Numbered from the stretch's first letter, positions 9,954 through 20,092 are shown. The stretch: DNA of 64,000 bases from Skermanella stibiiresistens SB22 (GCF_000576635.1 NZ_AVFL01000006.1:62001-126000), one strand, 5' to 3'. Numbers and translations are program-made. The notes: a model not told the origin generated them from the letters alone.

Positions 9954-10727
9954 ATGGTCGAAAGCGTCTTCATGGCCGAGCTGACTTGGCCGGAGTTCGC
10001 CGACAAGGTCAAGGAGGGCGTCATCGTCTTCCTGCCGCTGGGCACCACCGAGCAGCACGGCCCCCACATGGCGATGAACGTCGATGTCGTGCTGCCGACC
10101 GGCGTCTGCGAGCGGGTCGCCCGCGCGGTTGGCGGCATCGTCGCGCCGACCATCCCCTATGGCTACAAGTCGCAGCCGCGCTCCGGCGGCGGCGAGGGGT
10201 TTCCCGGCACCACCAGCCTGGACGCCAACACCTTCTCGCTGGTGGTCCGCGACATCATCCGCAGCCTGGGCACCGATGGTGTCCGCAAGGTCGTGGTGGT
10301 CAACGGGCATTTCGAGAACTGCTGGCCCTCGGTCGAGGGCGTCGATCTGGCGATGCGCGAGTTGCGGCGCGACGGCGTCACCGACATGAAGGTGATGCGC
10401 CTGGAATACTGGGATTTCGTCGGCCGCGACACGCTGGACCAGCTGTTTCCCGATGGTTTCCCCGGCACCGAGCTGGAACACGCCAGCCTGCTGGAAACCT
10501 CGCTGATGCTGTTGCTGCGGCCGGATCTGGTGGATATGGACAAGGTGCCGGACGACGGCCCGGCCAAGTTCCCGACCTATGACCTGTACCCGGTGCCCGA
10601 CGGCTTCGGTCCCGCGTCCGGCGTCCTCGCCCGTGCGCAGGGCTCCAGCGCCGAGAAGGGCCGACTTCTGATGGACGACCATGTCGAGCGGATCGCAAGC
10701 GCCGTCCGAGCCGAATTCGGAGTTTGA
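9954..10727 (+). CDS. Creatininase-family amidohydrolase
   Basis: A 257-residue metal-dependent hydrolase. LPLGTTEQHGPHMAMNVD carries the family metal ligands (Glu33, His35 and Asp44), and VVNGHFEN adds His119 and Glu121. The family opens cyclic or linear amides such as creatinine, and includes formamide hydrolases of cofactor biosynthesis. In this operon, beside a ureohydrolase and an importer, an amide-opening role in catabolism fits best. The ATG at 9954 is preceded by GGGAGGA. Confidence 0.88.
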   Translation: MVESVFMAELTWPEFADKVKEGVIVFLPLGTTEQHGPHMAMNVDVVLPTGVCERVARAVGGIVAPTIPYGYKSQPRSGGGEGFPGTTSLDANTFSLVVRDIIRSLGTDGVRKVVVVNGHFENCWPSVEGVDLAMRELRRDGVTDMKVMRLEYWDFVGRDTLDQLFPDGFPGTELEHASLLETSLMLLLRPDLVDMDKVPDDGPAKFPTYDLYPVPDGFGPASGVLARAQGSSAEKGRLLMDDHVERIASAVRAEFGV

Positions 10728-10735
10728 AGGACATC

Positions 10736-11689
10736 ATGAGCGAAAAGCATTTCAAGCCGCTGGATTCCGCCGCCGTGCCGCGGTTCGGCGGGCTGCCGAC
10801 CTTCATGCGGCTGCCGGTGGCGACGCCGGACCAAGTCGATATCGCCTTGATCGGCGTCCCGTTCGACGGCGGCACGACCAACCGGCCCGGCCCCCGCCAT
10901 GGTCCGCGCGAGGTTCGCAACCAGTCAAGCATGGTTCGCCCTGTCCATCACGTGACGGGAATCTCGCCCTACGACCTCGTTCGGGTGGGAGACTGCGGCG
11001 ACAGTCCGGTCAACCCGCTCGACCTGATGGAGAGCCTGGAGCTGATCTCCGGTTACTTCAAAGGCGTGCGAGAGGCTGGCGCCATTCCGCTGACGGTCGG
11101 CGGCGACCATCTGATCACGCTGCCGGTGCTGCGCGGCCTGGTCAATGAAGGTCCAGTCGGGCTGATCCATTTCGATGCCCATTCCGACACTTACGACAGC
11201 TTCTTCGGCAACCGCTACAACCATGGCACCCCCTTCCGCCGCGCGGTCGAGGAAGGGTTGCTCGATCCCAAGCGGATGGTCCAGATCGGGCTGCGGGGCG
11301 CCATCTCGGACGCCGCCAATTATGATTTCGCCCGCGCCAACGGCATCCGCCTGATCTTCATCGAGGAATTCGAGGAGCGCGGCCCGAGGGAGGTCATGGC
11401 CGAGGCGCGCGCCATCGCCGGCGACCTGCCGACCTACGTGTCGTTCGACATCGACATCCTGGACCCATCGATAGCGCCCGGCACCGGCACGCCGGAGATC
11501 GGCGGCGTCACGACGCGCGAGGCCCAGACCATGCTGCGGCTGCTGCGCGGGCTGGATATCGTCGGCGCCGACGTGGTCGAGGTGTCGCCGCCGTTCGACC
11601 CCACGGGCGCCACGGCGCTGACCGCCGCCACCATCATGTTCGAACTGCTCTGCGTCATGGCCGACGGCATTCACCAGAAGGGGAGCTGA
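10736..11689 (+). CDS. Ureohydrolase of the arginase/agmatinase family
   Basis: A 317-residue binuclear metal hydrolase. Metal-binding motifs are GGDH (His125), DAHSD (Asp147, His149, Asp151) and SFDIDILDP (Asp238, Asp240). The YNHGTPFRRA stretch resembles agmatinase and guanidinobutyrase-type enzymes rather than true arginases. The reaction would be hydrolysis of a guanidino group to urea and an amine. The ATG at 10736 has AAGGA upstream; the TTG at 10724 is a less likely start. Guanidinase activity is possible but cannot be told apart by eye. Confidence 0.9.
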   Translation: MSEKHFKPLDSAAVPRFGGLPTFMRLPVATPDQVDIALIGVPFDGGTTNRPGPRHGPREVRNQSSMVRPVHHVTGISPYDLVRVGDCGDSPVNPLDLMESLELISGYFKGVREAGAIPLTVGGDHLITLPVLRGLVNEGPVGLIHFDAHSDTYDSFFGNRYNHGTPFRRAVEEGLLDPKRMVQIGLRGAISDAANYDFARANGIRLIFIEEFEERGPREVMAEARAIAGDLPTYVSFDIDILDPSIAPGTGTPEIGGVTTREAQTMLRLLRGLDIVGADVVEVSPPFDPTGATALTAATIMFELLCVMADGIHQKGS

Positions 11690-11694
11690 CCCAC

Positions 11695-12306
11695 ATGTCC
11701 ACCGAACCGCTCGTCACGATCCCCGCCCGCAAGGGCAAGGCGGCCCATGTCGCCAAGGGGCAATTGGTCAAGGTCGTCAACACCCATGGCGAACAGGTGG
11801 TCGACACCTGGGCCTTCAACCGCGACGACATGACGGAGTTCATGTCGAACGAGCATACCCGCGCCCACATGCTCAAGATCATTCCCAAACCGGGCGACGT
11901 CCTGCTGACCAACCATCGCCGCCCGATCCTGACACTGCTGGAGGACACCTCGGGCGGCATCCACGACATGCTGATCGCCGCCTGCGACCGATACCGCTAC
12001 GAGTTGCTGGGCTGCGAGGGCCATCATGACAACTGCACCGATAATCTGGCGGCGGGTCTGGCCGAGCTGAACCTGACGCCGCCCGAGACGCCGAGCCCGC
12101 TGAACCTGTTCATGAACATCCCCGTCGCCGCCGACGACACCCTGTCGTTCGAGGCGCCGCCTGACCCGGTCAAGGGCGGCCATGTCGTGCTGCGCGCCGA
12201 GATGGATCTGGTGATCGCGTTCTCCGCCTGCCCGCAGGATATCCTGCCGATCAACGGCACGGCGTGCGCTCCGACCGAGGCGCATTTCATGGTATACGAT
12301 GGCTGA
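11695..12306 (+). CDS. DUF1989 (urea carboxylase-associated) family protein
   Basis: A 203-residue soluble protein of the DUF1989 family, often encoded with urea carboxylase and guanidine-degradation genes and there called urea-carboxylase-associated protein. Characteristic pieces are GEQVVDTWAFN, MSNEHTRAHM and CEGHHDNCTDNL, the last rich in Cys and His and likely to bind metal. It starts five bases after the ureohydrolase stop. No urea carboxylase or allophanate hydrolase is in the window. Its presence strengthens the case for guanidino or urea-like nitrogen metabolism. Confidence 0.85.
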   Translation: MSTEPLVTIPARKGKAAHVAKGQLVKVVNTHGEQVVDTWAFNRDDMTEFMSNEHTRAHMLKIIPKPGDVLLTNHRRPILTLLEDTSGGIHDMLIAACDRYRYELLGCEGHHDNCTDNLAAGLAELNLTPPETPSPLNLFMNIPVAADDTLSFEAPPDPVKGGHVVLRAEMDLVIAFSACPQDILPINGTACAPTEAHFMVYDG

Positions 12307-12328
12307 ACGACACGCGGAGGAGCGGGGT

Positions 12329-12931
12329 ATGCCCATGCTGATCGACGAACGTTTCACCGGCCCTGGCCTGTCGCCCGACCTATCGTGGACCGATGAACCC
12401 GAGGGCTGGACGCTGACGCCCGACGGCTTGGTCGTCTCGCCCGCCATGGGCACGGATTTCTGGCAGCGTACCCATTACGGCTTCCAGGTCGATCAAGGTC
12501 CTTGCCTGCTCGCCCCGGTGAGCGGCGACTTCACCCTGGAGACGGAGGTCGCGTTCGAGCCGGTGCACCAATACGATCAGGCTGGCCTGATGGTCCGCCT
12601 GTTCCCCGACTGCTGGCTTAAGACCTCGGTGGAGTTCGAGCCGGACGGACCGTCCCGCTTGGGCGTCGTCGTCACCAATCAGGGCTGGTCGGACTGGTCG
12701 ACGCAGGACTTCGACGGCGACCACATCGCGTTGCGGGTCGAGCGCGTGGGCGGGGATTACGGCGTCCACGCCAGGATCGGCGACGGCTGGACGCAGATCC
12801 GGATCTGCCATTTGATGGCGGACGACGGCGCACGCCCAGTCCACGTCGGGATCTACGCCTGCTCGCCCAAAGGCGACGGTTACCGCGCCACCTTCCGCCG
12901 CCTCGTCCTCACGGCTGATACGCGATCCTGA
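12329..12931 (+). CDS. DUF1349 domain protein
   Basis: A 200-residue protein with a jelly-roll-like DUF1349 domain (concanavalin-like fold), recognisable from FLLFPD-type residues here seen as [20 protein letters not shown] and [20 protein letters not shown]. Function is unknown; some relatives are annotated as regulators of enolase, which is not well supported. I chose the ATG at 12329 because CGGAGGAG lies at a proper distance; an ATG at 12299 overlaps the upstream gene and has no such site. It is the last gene of the operon and its 3' end overlaps the convergent chemoreceptor gene by 23 bp. Confidence 0.75.
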   Translation: MPMLIDERFTGPGLSPDLSWTDEPEGWTLTPDGLVVSPAMGTDFWQRTHYGFQVDQGPCLLAPVSGDFTLETEVAFEPVHQYDQAGLMVRLFPDCWLKTSVEFEPDGPSRLGVVVTNQGWSDWSTQDFDGDHIALRVERVGGDYGVHARIGDGWTQIRICHLMADDGARPVHVGIYACSPKGDGYRATFRRLVLTADTRS

Positions 12932-14327
12932 GCCCGCCCCAGTGGCGGCCCTTGACCACGATGGGGGCCGAGACATCCTTCATCAGTTCGTAGGTGCCGC
13001 CCATGTCACGGCGATAGGCTTGCAGCAGGAAGGGTTCCCGGTTGCGGCCGGCGGCCAGTCCGACGCGGTCGTTGAACATGCGGCGGTTCCGACTGTGCGC
13101 CGCGTTCCACTGGGTGTGGCCCGGCCGTTGCGGATGGTGGTACTTGCTGTTGTGGGTCGGGAAATAGCCGTTGCGGTCGATGACGTTGCAGAAGACCACC
13201 CGGTTCGACAAGGCGAGCGCCTTGTCCAGGGGTGCCATCAGCAGTCGGTCGGCCGCGTCGCTGAACCGGGTGACGCATTGCTGGGGCGAGGTGCCCGGCA
13301 CCGGCACGTAGGTCTCGTCGAACAGGTCGCCCAGGGTCAGCGTCCCGGCGTCGATCGCCGCCTCCAGGATGCCGGTCACCATGGCCGCGTTCTCCCGCGC
13401 GGCCCGGATAAAGGGCGTGTCGACCGTTTCCACATCAAGCTTTGTGGACAGGCCGATCAGCTTCTCGCTGGCGGCCAGCAAGCCGTTCAGCCGGTCGCGG
13501 GCGTGGTTGAGATTGTCGCTGGACTGGGTGACGCCGGCCGACAGGCCGACGATGCGCTGTTCGACCGTCGATATGCTCATCCCGATGGCACCGGCCGCCT
13601 CCTCGATGCGGTCCTGCTGGTTATCCACATCGTCGATCGCGTCGGCCAGGGTCCCCATCAGCTCGCCGATGCGGTTGGCGTCGTTGCCGACCGCGGTCGC
13701 CTTCGAGGCGGCCTGGGTGCCCCGCGCCGCCAGCGCCTTGACCTGCTCCGTCAGATAGCGGAGCGTCGCGTCGATCTCCTGCGTCGCCTGGGCGGTCTTG
13801 CCGGCCAGCACCTTGACCTCGTGGGCCACGACCGCGAAGCCGCGGCCGGCCTCTCCCGCGCGCGCCGCCTCGATGGTCGCGTTGAGCGCCAGCAGGTTGG
13901 TCTGCTTGGCGATGCCGCTGATCTCGTTCGCCACCTTGCCGACGCGGCCCAGCGCCTCGGTCAGGTCGCCGGACTGTTTCTCGATCGCCGTCACGTCCCC
14001 TGTCAACACATGCAGGCCGGCCAGCGCGTTATCCACTTGGCCGCGGCTTTGCGCCACCTGGTCCTGGGCCTTGGCGGTCACCGCGCGGGCCGCCGCGGCG
14101 GCGGCGGAGACGTGCCCCGTCCCGGCCGCCATCGTGGCGGCGTCGCCGCGCAGCTCGTCCAGGATGGAGACCTGATGGGAAAACCGGCCGCTGACATCAT
14201 CGACGTGCCCGGCGACATCGGCGAACGCCACGCCGAGATCGCCGATCTCGCGCGCCAATTCCGCGACCACGGTTTCGGCTCCCGCGGTCAAAGTGCCGGC
14301 AGGCACCAGACTTGATCTGTCCGCCAT
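12909..14327 (-). CDS. Soluble methyl-accepting chemotaxis protein with C-terminal sensory-type domain
   Basis: A 472-residue protein without membrane helices or a HAMP domain. The signalling hairpin is near residues 135-180 ([20 protein letters not shown]). It is followed by coiled coil and a C-terminal domain from about residue 325 with the conserved stretches [26 protein letters not shown] and MKDVSAPI. That C-terminal domain recurs in cytoplasmic alphaproteobacterial receptors and may be PAS- or Cache-like, but I cannot name it with confidence. The ATG at 14327 is preceded by GGGAGAGAG. It lies at the end of the LysR-linked operon on the opposite strand. Confidence 0.88.
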   Translation of the reverse strand: MADRSSLVPAGTLTAGAETVVAELAREIGDLGVAFADVAGHVDDVSGRFSHQVSILDELRGDAATMAAGTGHVSAAAAAARAVTAKAQDQVAQSRGQVDNALAGLHVLTGDVTAIEKQSGDLTEALGRVGKVANEISGIAKQTNLLALNATIEAARAGEAGRGFAVVAHEVKVLAGKTAQATQEIDATLRYLTEQVKALAARGTQAASKATAVGNDANRIGELMGTLADAIDDVDNQQDRIEEAAGAIGMSISTVEQRIVGLSAGVTQSSDNLNHARDRLNGLLAASEKLIGLSTKLDVETVDTPFIRAARENAAMVTGILEAAIDAGTLTLGDLFDETYVPVPGTSPQQCVTRFSDAADRLLMAPLDKALALSNRVVFCNVIDRNGYFPTHNSKYHHPQRPGHTQWNAAHSRNRRMFNDRVGLAAGRNREPFLLQAYRRDMGGTYELMKDVSAPIVVKGRHWGGLRIAYQP

Positions 14328-14468
14328 GGGTCTCTCTCCCGAGATCACTTCTTGCCGAGCGCGCTCCAGCCAGCACTCACATCGCTTCATTTCTATCTAA
14401 ATTTATTAAGGTCCGATGAGTCGCGGCGCCCAACTTTGGCGCTATGCCGAACAGCCAGGACAAGCTCG

Positions 14469-15182
14469 TCAGCGTTCCGCCCGTTTCAGGGATCGGCTCC
14501 GCTGATCCGCCATGGCGGTTTCCTGGTGAGCTTGCAGACGCGACACGAAGATCTTGGCGGCCCGCGAGATGTGCAGGCGCGCCATCGGCTCCACCTTGTC
14601 GGCCTCGCCCGCGATGATGGCGTCCAGGATGGCCTCATGCTCGTCCCATATGCTGCCGGGGATCTTCTCGTCGTCGCGCAGGACCTCGCCCATCACGCGG
14701 CGCAGGTAGTGCCAATAGGGGTTCGTCGTGCCCCCGATCAGCGGGTTTCCCGAGAGCTCGTACAAGAAACAGTGGAACGCCCGATCGGCCGCGATCTGCT
14801 TGACGACATTGGCTGTCTCCACCGCCTCCCGGCCGGTGGCGATCAGGGCCGGCCCCTCCAGCCGCGCCCGCTCGGAACCAAGCTCCGCCGCCTTGCGGCA
14901 CGACAGCCCCTCCAGCACGGCCCGCACCTCGTAGAGGTCTCGGATGAAATCGACGTCCAGCGGAGAGACCACCAAGCCGCGGCGCGGCGCGTCGCGGACG
15001 AGCCCGTGATTGCGCAGCAGAAGCAGCGCCTGCTGCACCGGCTGGCGCGAGACGCCATAAACCTCGGCCAACTCGTCCTGGATCAGCCGCGAGTTCGGCG
15101 GGAGCTTCCCTTCCGTGATCTCCGACAGGATCGCCTCGTAGACCTGCTCGACGAGGCTGGATTGGGGAGTGATTATGCGCAT
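14469..15182 (-). CDS. GntR-family regulator (FCD subfamily), copy 1
   Basis: A 237-residue repressor-type regulator. The winged helix-turn-helix is in residues 1-75 (LPPNSRLIQDELAEVYGVSR), followed by an all-helical FCD effector domain with conserved His residues (HEAILDAI, ARLHISRAA) likely to hold a metal and an organic acid ligand. The ATG at 15182 has GAGGA upstream. It is transcribed away from the TRAP operon, with a perfect 19-bp palindrome between them. A second regulator of the same length at 26868-27581 is strikingly similar, especially over the DNA-binding domain, so both probably recognise the same operator. Confidence 0.93.
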   Translation of the reverse strand: MRIITPQSSLVEQVYEAILSEITEGKLPPNSRLIQDELAEVYGVSRQPVQQALLLLRNHGLVRDAPRRGLVVSPLDVDFIRDLYEVRAVLEGLSCRKAAELGSERARLEGPALIATGREAVETANVVKQIAADRAFHCFLYELSGNPLIGGTTNPYWHYLRRVMGEVLRDDEKIPGSIWDEHEAILDAIIAGEADKVEPMARLHISRAAKIFVSRLQAHQETAMADQRSRSLKRAER

Positions 15183-15256
15183 TCGATCCTCATCGGGCTG
15201 TACCAAGACGCAGTTTACCGCATCACCAAAAACAAACCTATTGCATGGCTCCAGGA

Positions 15257-15275
15257 TTCGAATACTGTATTCGAA
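15257..15275. promoter_or_regulatory. Palindromic operator for the paired GntR regulators
   Basis: TTCGAATACTGTATTCGAA is a perfect inverted repeat with 9-bp arms and a single central base. It lies 74 bp upstream of the GntR start and 86 bp upstream of the TRAP binding-protein start. Its core GAATAC-N-GTATTC is repeated at 26708-26720 in front of the second GntR gene. Binding is inferred from position and symmetry. Confidence 0.75.
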
Positions 15276-15361
15276 CTCTGAATGCAAAATCCACATACGA
15301 AGCGGTCGATGGCGTCCCTGGAAGGGGAGGCACGAAAAAGGCCCAGAGGGAGGAAACGAAC

Positions 15362-16393
15362 ATGACCAAAGTCGATCGGCGCGCTTTTCTGAAAGCCTCC
15401 GCCGGCGCCATCGCGGCGGCTGGCGTCACCGCGGGCTTGGCACCCCGGATCGCCCATGCCCAGGCTGGCGGATTCAAGTTCAAGCTCGGCACCGACCTGC
15501 CGGTGGCGCACCCCGTCAATGTCCGACTGCGCGAGGCGATCGAGGCGATATCCGCCGAGACCAATGGCGCCGTCACCATCACCCTGTTCCCGAACAACCA
15601 GCTCGGCAGCGATTCGGACATGATGTCCCAGATCCGCTCCGGCGCGCTGGAACTGGCGACCTTCCCCGGGACCGTACTGTCGACCCTGATCCCCTCGACA
15701 TCGGTGACGGGGCTGGGTTTCGCCTTCACCAGCTATGACAAGGTGTGGGCGGCGATGGACGGCGATGTCGGAAACTACATCCGGCGCAACATCGAGAAGG
15801 TCAACCTGCACGCCTTCGACAAGGTCTGGGACAACGGTTTCCGCCAGATCACCACCGGCACCCGCCCGATCGAAACCCCGGATGATCTGAGGAACCTGAA
15901 GATCCGGGTCCCGGTGGTGCCGCTCTGGGTCTCGATGTTCACGGCTTTCGGCGCCTCCCCCGTCAGCATCCCGCTGAGCGACGCCTATTCGTCCCTTCAG
16001 ACCAGGATCGCGGACGCGCAGGAAAATCCGTTGGTGCTGATCGACTTCGCCAAGTTCTACGAGGTCCAGAAATATTGCTCTCTCACCAACCACGCCTGGG
16101 ATGGCTTCTGGATGCTCGCCAGCGGCAGGATCTGGCGCGGCGTGCCGTCGGAAATCCAGCAGGTCATGGCGAAGCATTTGAACGCCGCCGCCCTGAAGGA
16201 GCGTGACGATGTGGTCAAGGCGACCGTCGATCTGCAAAAAGGGCTGGAGGCGAAAGGTCTGGTCTTCAACAAGGTCGATGTCGACGCCTTCCAGAAGGCC
16301 CTGCGCGCCACCGGCTTCTATGGACAGTGGAAGGAGAAGTTCGGCGCCGAGGCTTGGGCGCTGGTCCAGAACTACGCCGGCGACATCGGGTGA
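15362..16393 (+). CDS. TRAP transporter substrate-binding protein (DctP family)
   Basis: A 343-residue periplasmic solute receptor. The N-terminus DRRAFLKASAGAIAAAGV is a clear Tat signal with the twin arginine, ending at AHAQ. The mature protein has the DctP pattern: KLGTDLPVAHPVNVRLREA, then FPNNQLGSDSDMMSQIRSGA, and NLKIRVPVVPLW with the conserved arginine that binds a carboxylate. The ligand is therefore probably an organic acid. The ATG at 15362 follows GGGAGG. It is the first gene of the GntR-controlled operon. Confidence 0.92.
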   Translation: MTKVDRRAFLKASAGAIAAAGVTAGLAPRIAHAQAGGFKFKLGTDLPVAHPVNVRLREAIEAISAETNGAVTITLFPNNQLGSDSDMMSQIRSGALELATFPGTVLSTLIPSTSVTGLGFAFTSYDKVWAAMDGDVGNYIRRNIEKVNLHAFDKVWDNGFRQITTGTRPIETPDDLRNLKIRVPVVPLWVSMFTAFGASPVSIPLSDAYSSLQTRIADAQENPLVLIDFAKFYEVQKYCSLTNHAWDGFWMLASGRIWRGVPSEIQQVMAKHLNAAALKERDDVVKATVDLQKGLEAKGLVFNKVDVDAFQKALRATGFYGQWKEKFGAEAWALVQNYAGDIG

Positions 16394-16398
16394 GACCC

Positions 16399-18300
16399 AT
16401 GAACACCGTTGACAAGGTCCTTGTCCCGGCGGGGCCGTCCGAAAACACTCCCACCCGTGGCGGTTCCGCGATGACGGAAGCCGTGCGGGGGACCAGCCGG
16501 GCGCTTGGCTGGATCATCGAGCGCGTGGCGGCACTGCTCATCGTGGCCGAAATCGCGGTGCTGTTCGCGGGCGTGATCTGCCGCTATGTCCTGCACCGTC
16601 CGCTGATCTGGACCGACGAATTGGCGTCGATCCTGTTCCTGTGGCTGGCCAGCCTGGGAGCCGTCGTCGCCTTCCGGCGCGGCGAGCACATGCGGATGAC
16701 GGCGCTGGTCGCGATGGCGTCGCCCCGCGTCCGCGAATTCCTGAATGTCGCCGCCATCTCGGCGGCTTTGGCCTTCCTGCTGTTCGTCGTGGAGCCGTCG
16801 TTCGAATACGCGGCGGAGGAGGCTTTCATCACGACGCCGGCGCTGGAGCTGTCCAACGCGTGGCGGGCGAGCGCCCTGCCCTGCGGGCTGTCGCTGATGG
16901 CCCTGTTCGCGGTCCTCCGTTTGATCGAGGTCGGCGACTGGCGTCTGGTCGGCGCCGCCATGGCCACCGTCGCGGGGATGATCGCCGGGTTCGTCCTGAT
17001 CGAGCCGTTCCTGGCCACGCTTGGCAACCTCAACCTGCTGGTCTTCTTCGTCGGCGTGACGGCGGTGACCGTCTTCGCCGGCGTCCCGATCGCCTTCTCC
17101 TTCGGTCTGGCGACCTATGGCTTCCTGGCGCTGACGACCACCCTGCCGGTCATCGTCCTGATCGGCAGGATGGACGAGGGCATGTCGCACCTGATCCTGC
17201 TGTCGATCCCCCTGTTCGTCTTCCTGGGGCTGCTGATCGAGATGACCGGCATGGCGCGCGCCATGGTCGCCTTCCTCGCCAGCCTGCTTGGACACGTGCG
17301 CGGCGGCCTGTCCTATGTGCTGGTCGGCGCCATGTACCTGGTGTCCGGCATCTCCGGATCGAAGGCCGCCGACATGGCGGCCGTGGCGCCCGTCCTGTTC
17401 CCGGAGATGACCGAGCGCGGCGCCAAGCCCGGCGATCTCGTGGCCCTGCTATCGGCGACGGGAGCGCAGACCGAGACCATCCCGCCCAGCATCGTCCTGA
17501 TCACCGTGGGTTCGGTCACCGGCGTCTCGATCTCGGCCCTCTTCACCGGCGGTCTGCTGCCGGGGCTGGTGCTCGCCGTCACCTTGTGCGCCGTGGTCTG
17601 GTACCGCTACCGCAAGGAGGATCTTTCCCACGTACGGCGGGCGACGGGTGGCGAGATCGCGCGCGGCTTGGTGGTGGCGCTGCCGGCCTTGGCCCTGCCC
17701 TTCGTGATCCGCGCCGCCGTGGTCGAGGGCGTCGCCACCGCGACCGAGGTTTCCACGCTTGGCATCGCGTATTCCATCGTTGTCGGGCTGTTGTTCTATC
17801 GGCGCTTCGATTGGGGCCGCCTGTTGCCGATGCTGGTGGAGACGGCGGCCCTGTCCGGCGCCATCCTGCTGATCATCGGGACCGCGACCGGCATGGCGTG
17901 GTCGCTGACGCAGTCCGGCTTCTCCACCACGCTGGCCGCCGCGATGACGAGCCTGCCGGGCGGCGCCGCCGGCTTCCTCGCGGTATCGATCGTCGCCTTC
18001 GTGATCCTGGGCAGCGTGCTGGAGGGCATTCCGGCGATCGTCCTGTTCGGACCGCTGCTGTTCCCGATCGCGCGGGAGATCGGCGTGCACGAGGTGCATT
18101 ACGCGATGGTCGTCATCCTCGCGATGGGCATCGGCCTGTTCGCTCCGCCATTCGGTGTCGGCTACTACGCGGCCTGCGCGATCGGGCGGGTCAATCCCGA
18201 CGAGGGTATGAGACCGATCCTGGGTTACATGGGCGGGCTCCTCGTCGGGCTGATCATCGTCGCCGCCATACCATGGATCTCGATCGGCTTCCTTGGATGA
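16399..18300 (+). CDS. TRAP transporter fused permease (DctQ-DctM)
   Basis: A 633-residue inner-membrane protein in which the small DctQ subunit (about residues 30-190) is fused to the large DctM subunit (about 210-630). DctM features include GVPIAFSFGLATYGF, the SGSKAADMAAVAPVL stretch and the LFAPPFGVGYYAACAIG motif near the end. Fused forms are common in alphaproteobacteria. It works with the binding protein encoded five bases upstream to import an organic acid using the sodium gradient. The ATG at 16399 was chosen because it starts directly after the binding-protein gene; longer frames overlap it. Confidence 0.92.
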   Translation: MNTVDKVLVPAGPSENTPTRGGSAMTEAVRGTSRALGWIIERVAALLIVAEIAVLFAGVICRYVLHRPLIWTDELASILFLWLASLGAVVAFRRGEHMRMTALVAMASPRVREFLNVAAISAALAFLLFVVEPSFEYAAEEAFITTPALELSNAWRASALPCGLSLMALFAVLRLIEVGDWRLVGAAMATVAGMIAGFVLIEPFLATLGNLNLLVFFVGVTAVTVFAGVPIAFSFGLATYGFLALTTTLPVIVLIGRMDEGMSHLILLSIPLFVFLGLLIEMTGMARAMVAFLASLLGHVRGGLSYVLVGAMYLVSGISGSKAADMAAVAPVLFPEMTERGAKPGDLVALLSATGAQTETIPPSIVLITVGSVTGVSISALFTGGLLPGLVLAVTLCAVVWYRYRKEDLSHVRRATGGEIARGLVVALPALALPFVIRAAVVEGVATATEVSTLGIAYSIVVGLLFYRRFDWGRLLPMLVETAALSGAILLIIGTATGMAWSLTQSGFSTTLAAAMTSLPGGAAGFLAVSIVAFVILGSVLEGIPAIVLFGPLLFPIAREIGVHEVHYAMVVILAMGIGLFAPPFGVGYYAACAIGRVNPDEGMRPILGYMGGLLVGLIIVAAIPWISIGFLG

Positions 18301-18364
18301 CGCGACGCTCAAGACATGAAACCCCGCCCGCCATCGTGCGGGTTCGGACTGGGAGGAAATACAA

Positions 18365-20092
18365 ATGACCCAAGACAGCCAAACCGCCGACCGGAGCTGC
18401 GCCGCCTGGATCGCCAAGTTCCTGCACGCGCGCGGCATCGACAGGATCTTCGGCCTGCAGGGCGGTCACATCCAACCCGTCTGGGACCACGCGGCGCGCC
18501 TGGGCATCCGCATCATCGACGTGCGGGACGAGGGCGCCGCCGTCCACATGGCCCACGCCCACGCGGAACTGACCGGCACGCTGGGCGTCGTCATGGTCAC
18601 GGCGGGACCCGGCGTCACCAACACCGTCACCGCCGTGGCGAACGCGTCGCTGGCCCGCGTTCCCCTGCTGATCCTGGGCGGCTGCCCGCCGCGTCCGCAG
18701 GTCAACATGGGCCCCCTCCAGGACATCCCGCATGTCGAGATCCTGAAGCCGGTCACCCGGACAGCCCGGACCGCGCGCGTCGCCGAGCAGGTCATCCGCG
18801 AATTGGACGAGGCGGTGGCCCGCGCGATGGGTGACCTGGGCGAGCCGGGTCCAGCCTATATCGAGATTCCGACCGACGTGCTGCGCGTCGAGGTGCCTCC
18901 GGCCCTCGTGCTCGACGATTGGCTCGGCGCGAAGCCGAAGCGGGAGATTTCCCCAGATCCCGCCGCGGTCGAGGCGGCGGTCCAGGCGATCTGGTCGGCG
19001 CGCCGCCCGCTGGTGATCACGGGGCGCGGGGCGCGGGGCGCCGGCGCCGAACTGACACGCCTGCTCGACGCCAGCGGCGCCGTCTATCTGGACACGCAGG
19101 AGAGCCGTGGCCTGGTGCCGCCGGAGCACCCGTCCGTGGTGGGCGCCACCCGCGCCGCCGCCATGGCGCAAGCGGATCTGGTGGTCCTGGTCGGCCGCAA
19201 GCTCGATTATCAGCTTGGCTATGGGTCGCCCGCCGTCTTCCCGAACGCCCGCTTCGTCCGCATCGCCGACACCGCCGGCGAATTGATCGACAACCGCCGG
19301 GGCGAGCCGGAACTGCTGGCGAGCCCCAGGCTGGCGCTGGACGCGATCACACGGGCGGCGGGCAACCGCACCCCCGAAGCCGACCGCGTCTGGACCGAAG
19401 GGCTTCGCCGCAAGCATGTCGAGCGGACGGGCGCCGCCGGACGGTCTCCCGCCACGGGGGCCGACGGCAAGATCCATCCGGTCCGGATCTTCGAGGCCAT
19501 CGCCGAAATCGCCGACCCGGACCACATCGCCATCGCGGATGGCGGCGACATCCTGAGCTTCGCCCGCATCGGCCTGACGGCTGGCACATACATGGACTCC
19601 GGGGTGTTCGGCTGCCTTGGCGTCGGCGTGCCCTTCGCGGTCGCGGCGGCGCTGGCGTTCCCGGACCGGCAGGTAATCTCGATCAACGGCGACGGCTCGT
19701 TCGGCTTCAACGCGATGGAGGTCGACACCGCCGTCCGCCATGGCGCCAAGGCGGTCTTCATCGTCTCCAACAACGCGGCCTGGAACATCGAGCGCCATGA
19801 CCAGGAGGTCAACTATGGTGGTCGTGTCGTCGGGACCACGCTCCGCCATTCCGATTACGCGGCGATGGGAAGGGCGCTGGGCGCCTTCGGCGAACGGGTC
19901 GAGAACGCCGACGACCTGCCGTCCGCCCTGCGTCGGGCGCTGGAAAACGCGCCGGCCGTGCTCGACGTCGTCACGTCCCAGTCGGTGGCGTCGTCGGACG
20001 CCAACAAGGGCCTGGGCTTCGTTCCGGATTACCAGCCCCTGACGGCCTGGGACGACGCCGAGAGGAAGCGGCGCGGAACGGCGGGAGCGTGA
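18365..20092 (+). CDS. ThDP-dependent enzyme, possibly a 2-hydroxyacyl-CoA lyase
   Basis: A 575-residue enzyme of the acetolactate synthase/oxalyl-CoA decarboxylase superfamily with all three domains. The catalytic glutamate is Glu56 in [11 protein letters not shown], and the ThDP-Mg motif is [13 protein letters not shown] with the downstream NN pair at about residues 442-471. The region [19 protein letters not shown] is more like 2-hydroxyacyl-CoA lyases than anabolic acetolactate synthase, and no ilvN-type subunit is present. With an acyl-CoA ligase encoded next, splitting a 2-hydroxyacyl-CoA into an aldehyde or ketone and formyl-CoA is a reasonable guess. The ATG follows GGAGG. Alternatives are a benzoylformate- or oxalyl-CoA-type decarboxylase. 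Confidence 0.8.
   Translation: MTQDSQTADRSCAAWIAKFLHARGIDRIFGLQGGHIQPVWDHAARLGIRIIDVRDEGAAVHMAHAHAELTGTLGVVMVTAGPGVTNTVTAVANASLARVPLLILGGCPPRPQVNMGPLQDIPHVEILKPVTRTARTARVAEQVIRELDEAVARAMGDLGEPGPAYIEIPTDVLRVEVPPALVLDDWLGAKPKREISPDPAAVEAAVQAIWSARRPLVITGRGARGAGAELTRLLDASGAVYLDTQESRGLVPPEHPSVVGATRAAAMAQADLVVLVGRKLDYQLGYGSPAVFPNARFVRIADTAGELIDNRRGEPELLASPRLALDAITRAAGNRTPEADRVWTEGLRRKHVERTGAAGRSPATGADGKIHPVRIFEAIAEIADPDHIAIADGGDILSFARIGLTAGTYMDSGVFGCLGVGVPFAVAAALAFPDRQVISINGDGSFGFNAMEVDTAVRHGAKAVFIVSNNAAWNIERHDQEVNYGGRVVGTTLRHSDYAAMGRALGAFGERVENADDLPSALRRALENAPAVLDVVTSQSVASSDANKGLGFVPDYQPLTAWDDAERKRRGTAGA

Noticed and set aside
15241-15287. TTGCAT/ATGCAA outer repeat around the GntR operator as an extended operator
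   Set aside because: The arms are not centred on the 19-bp palindrome and have no counterpart at the second site.
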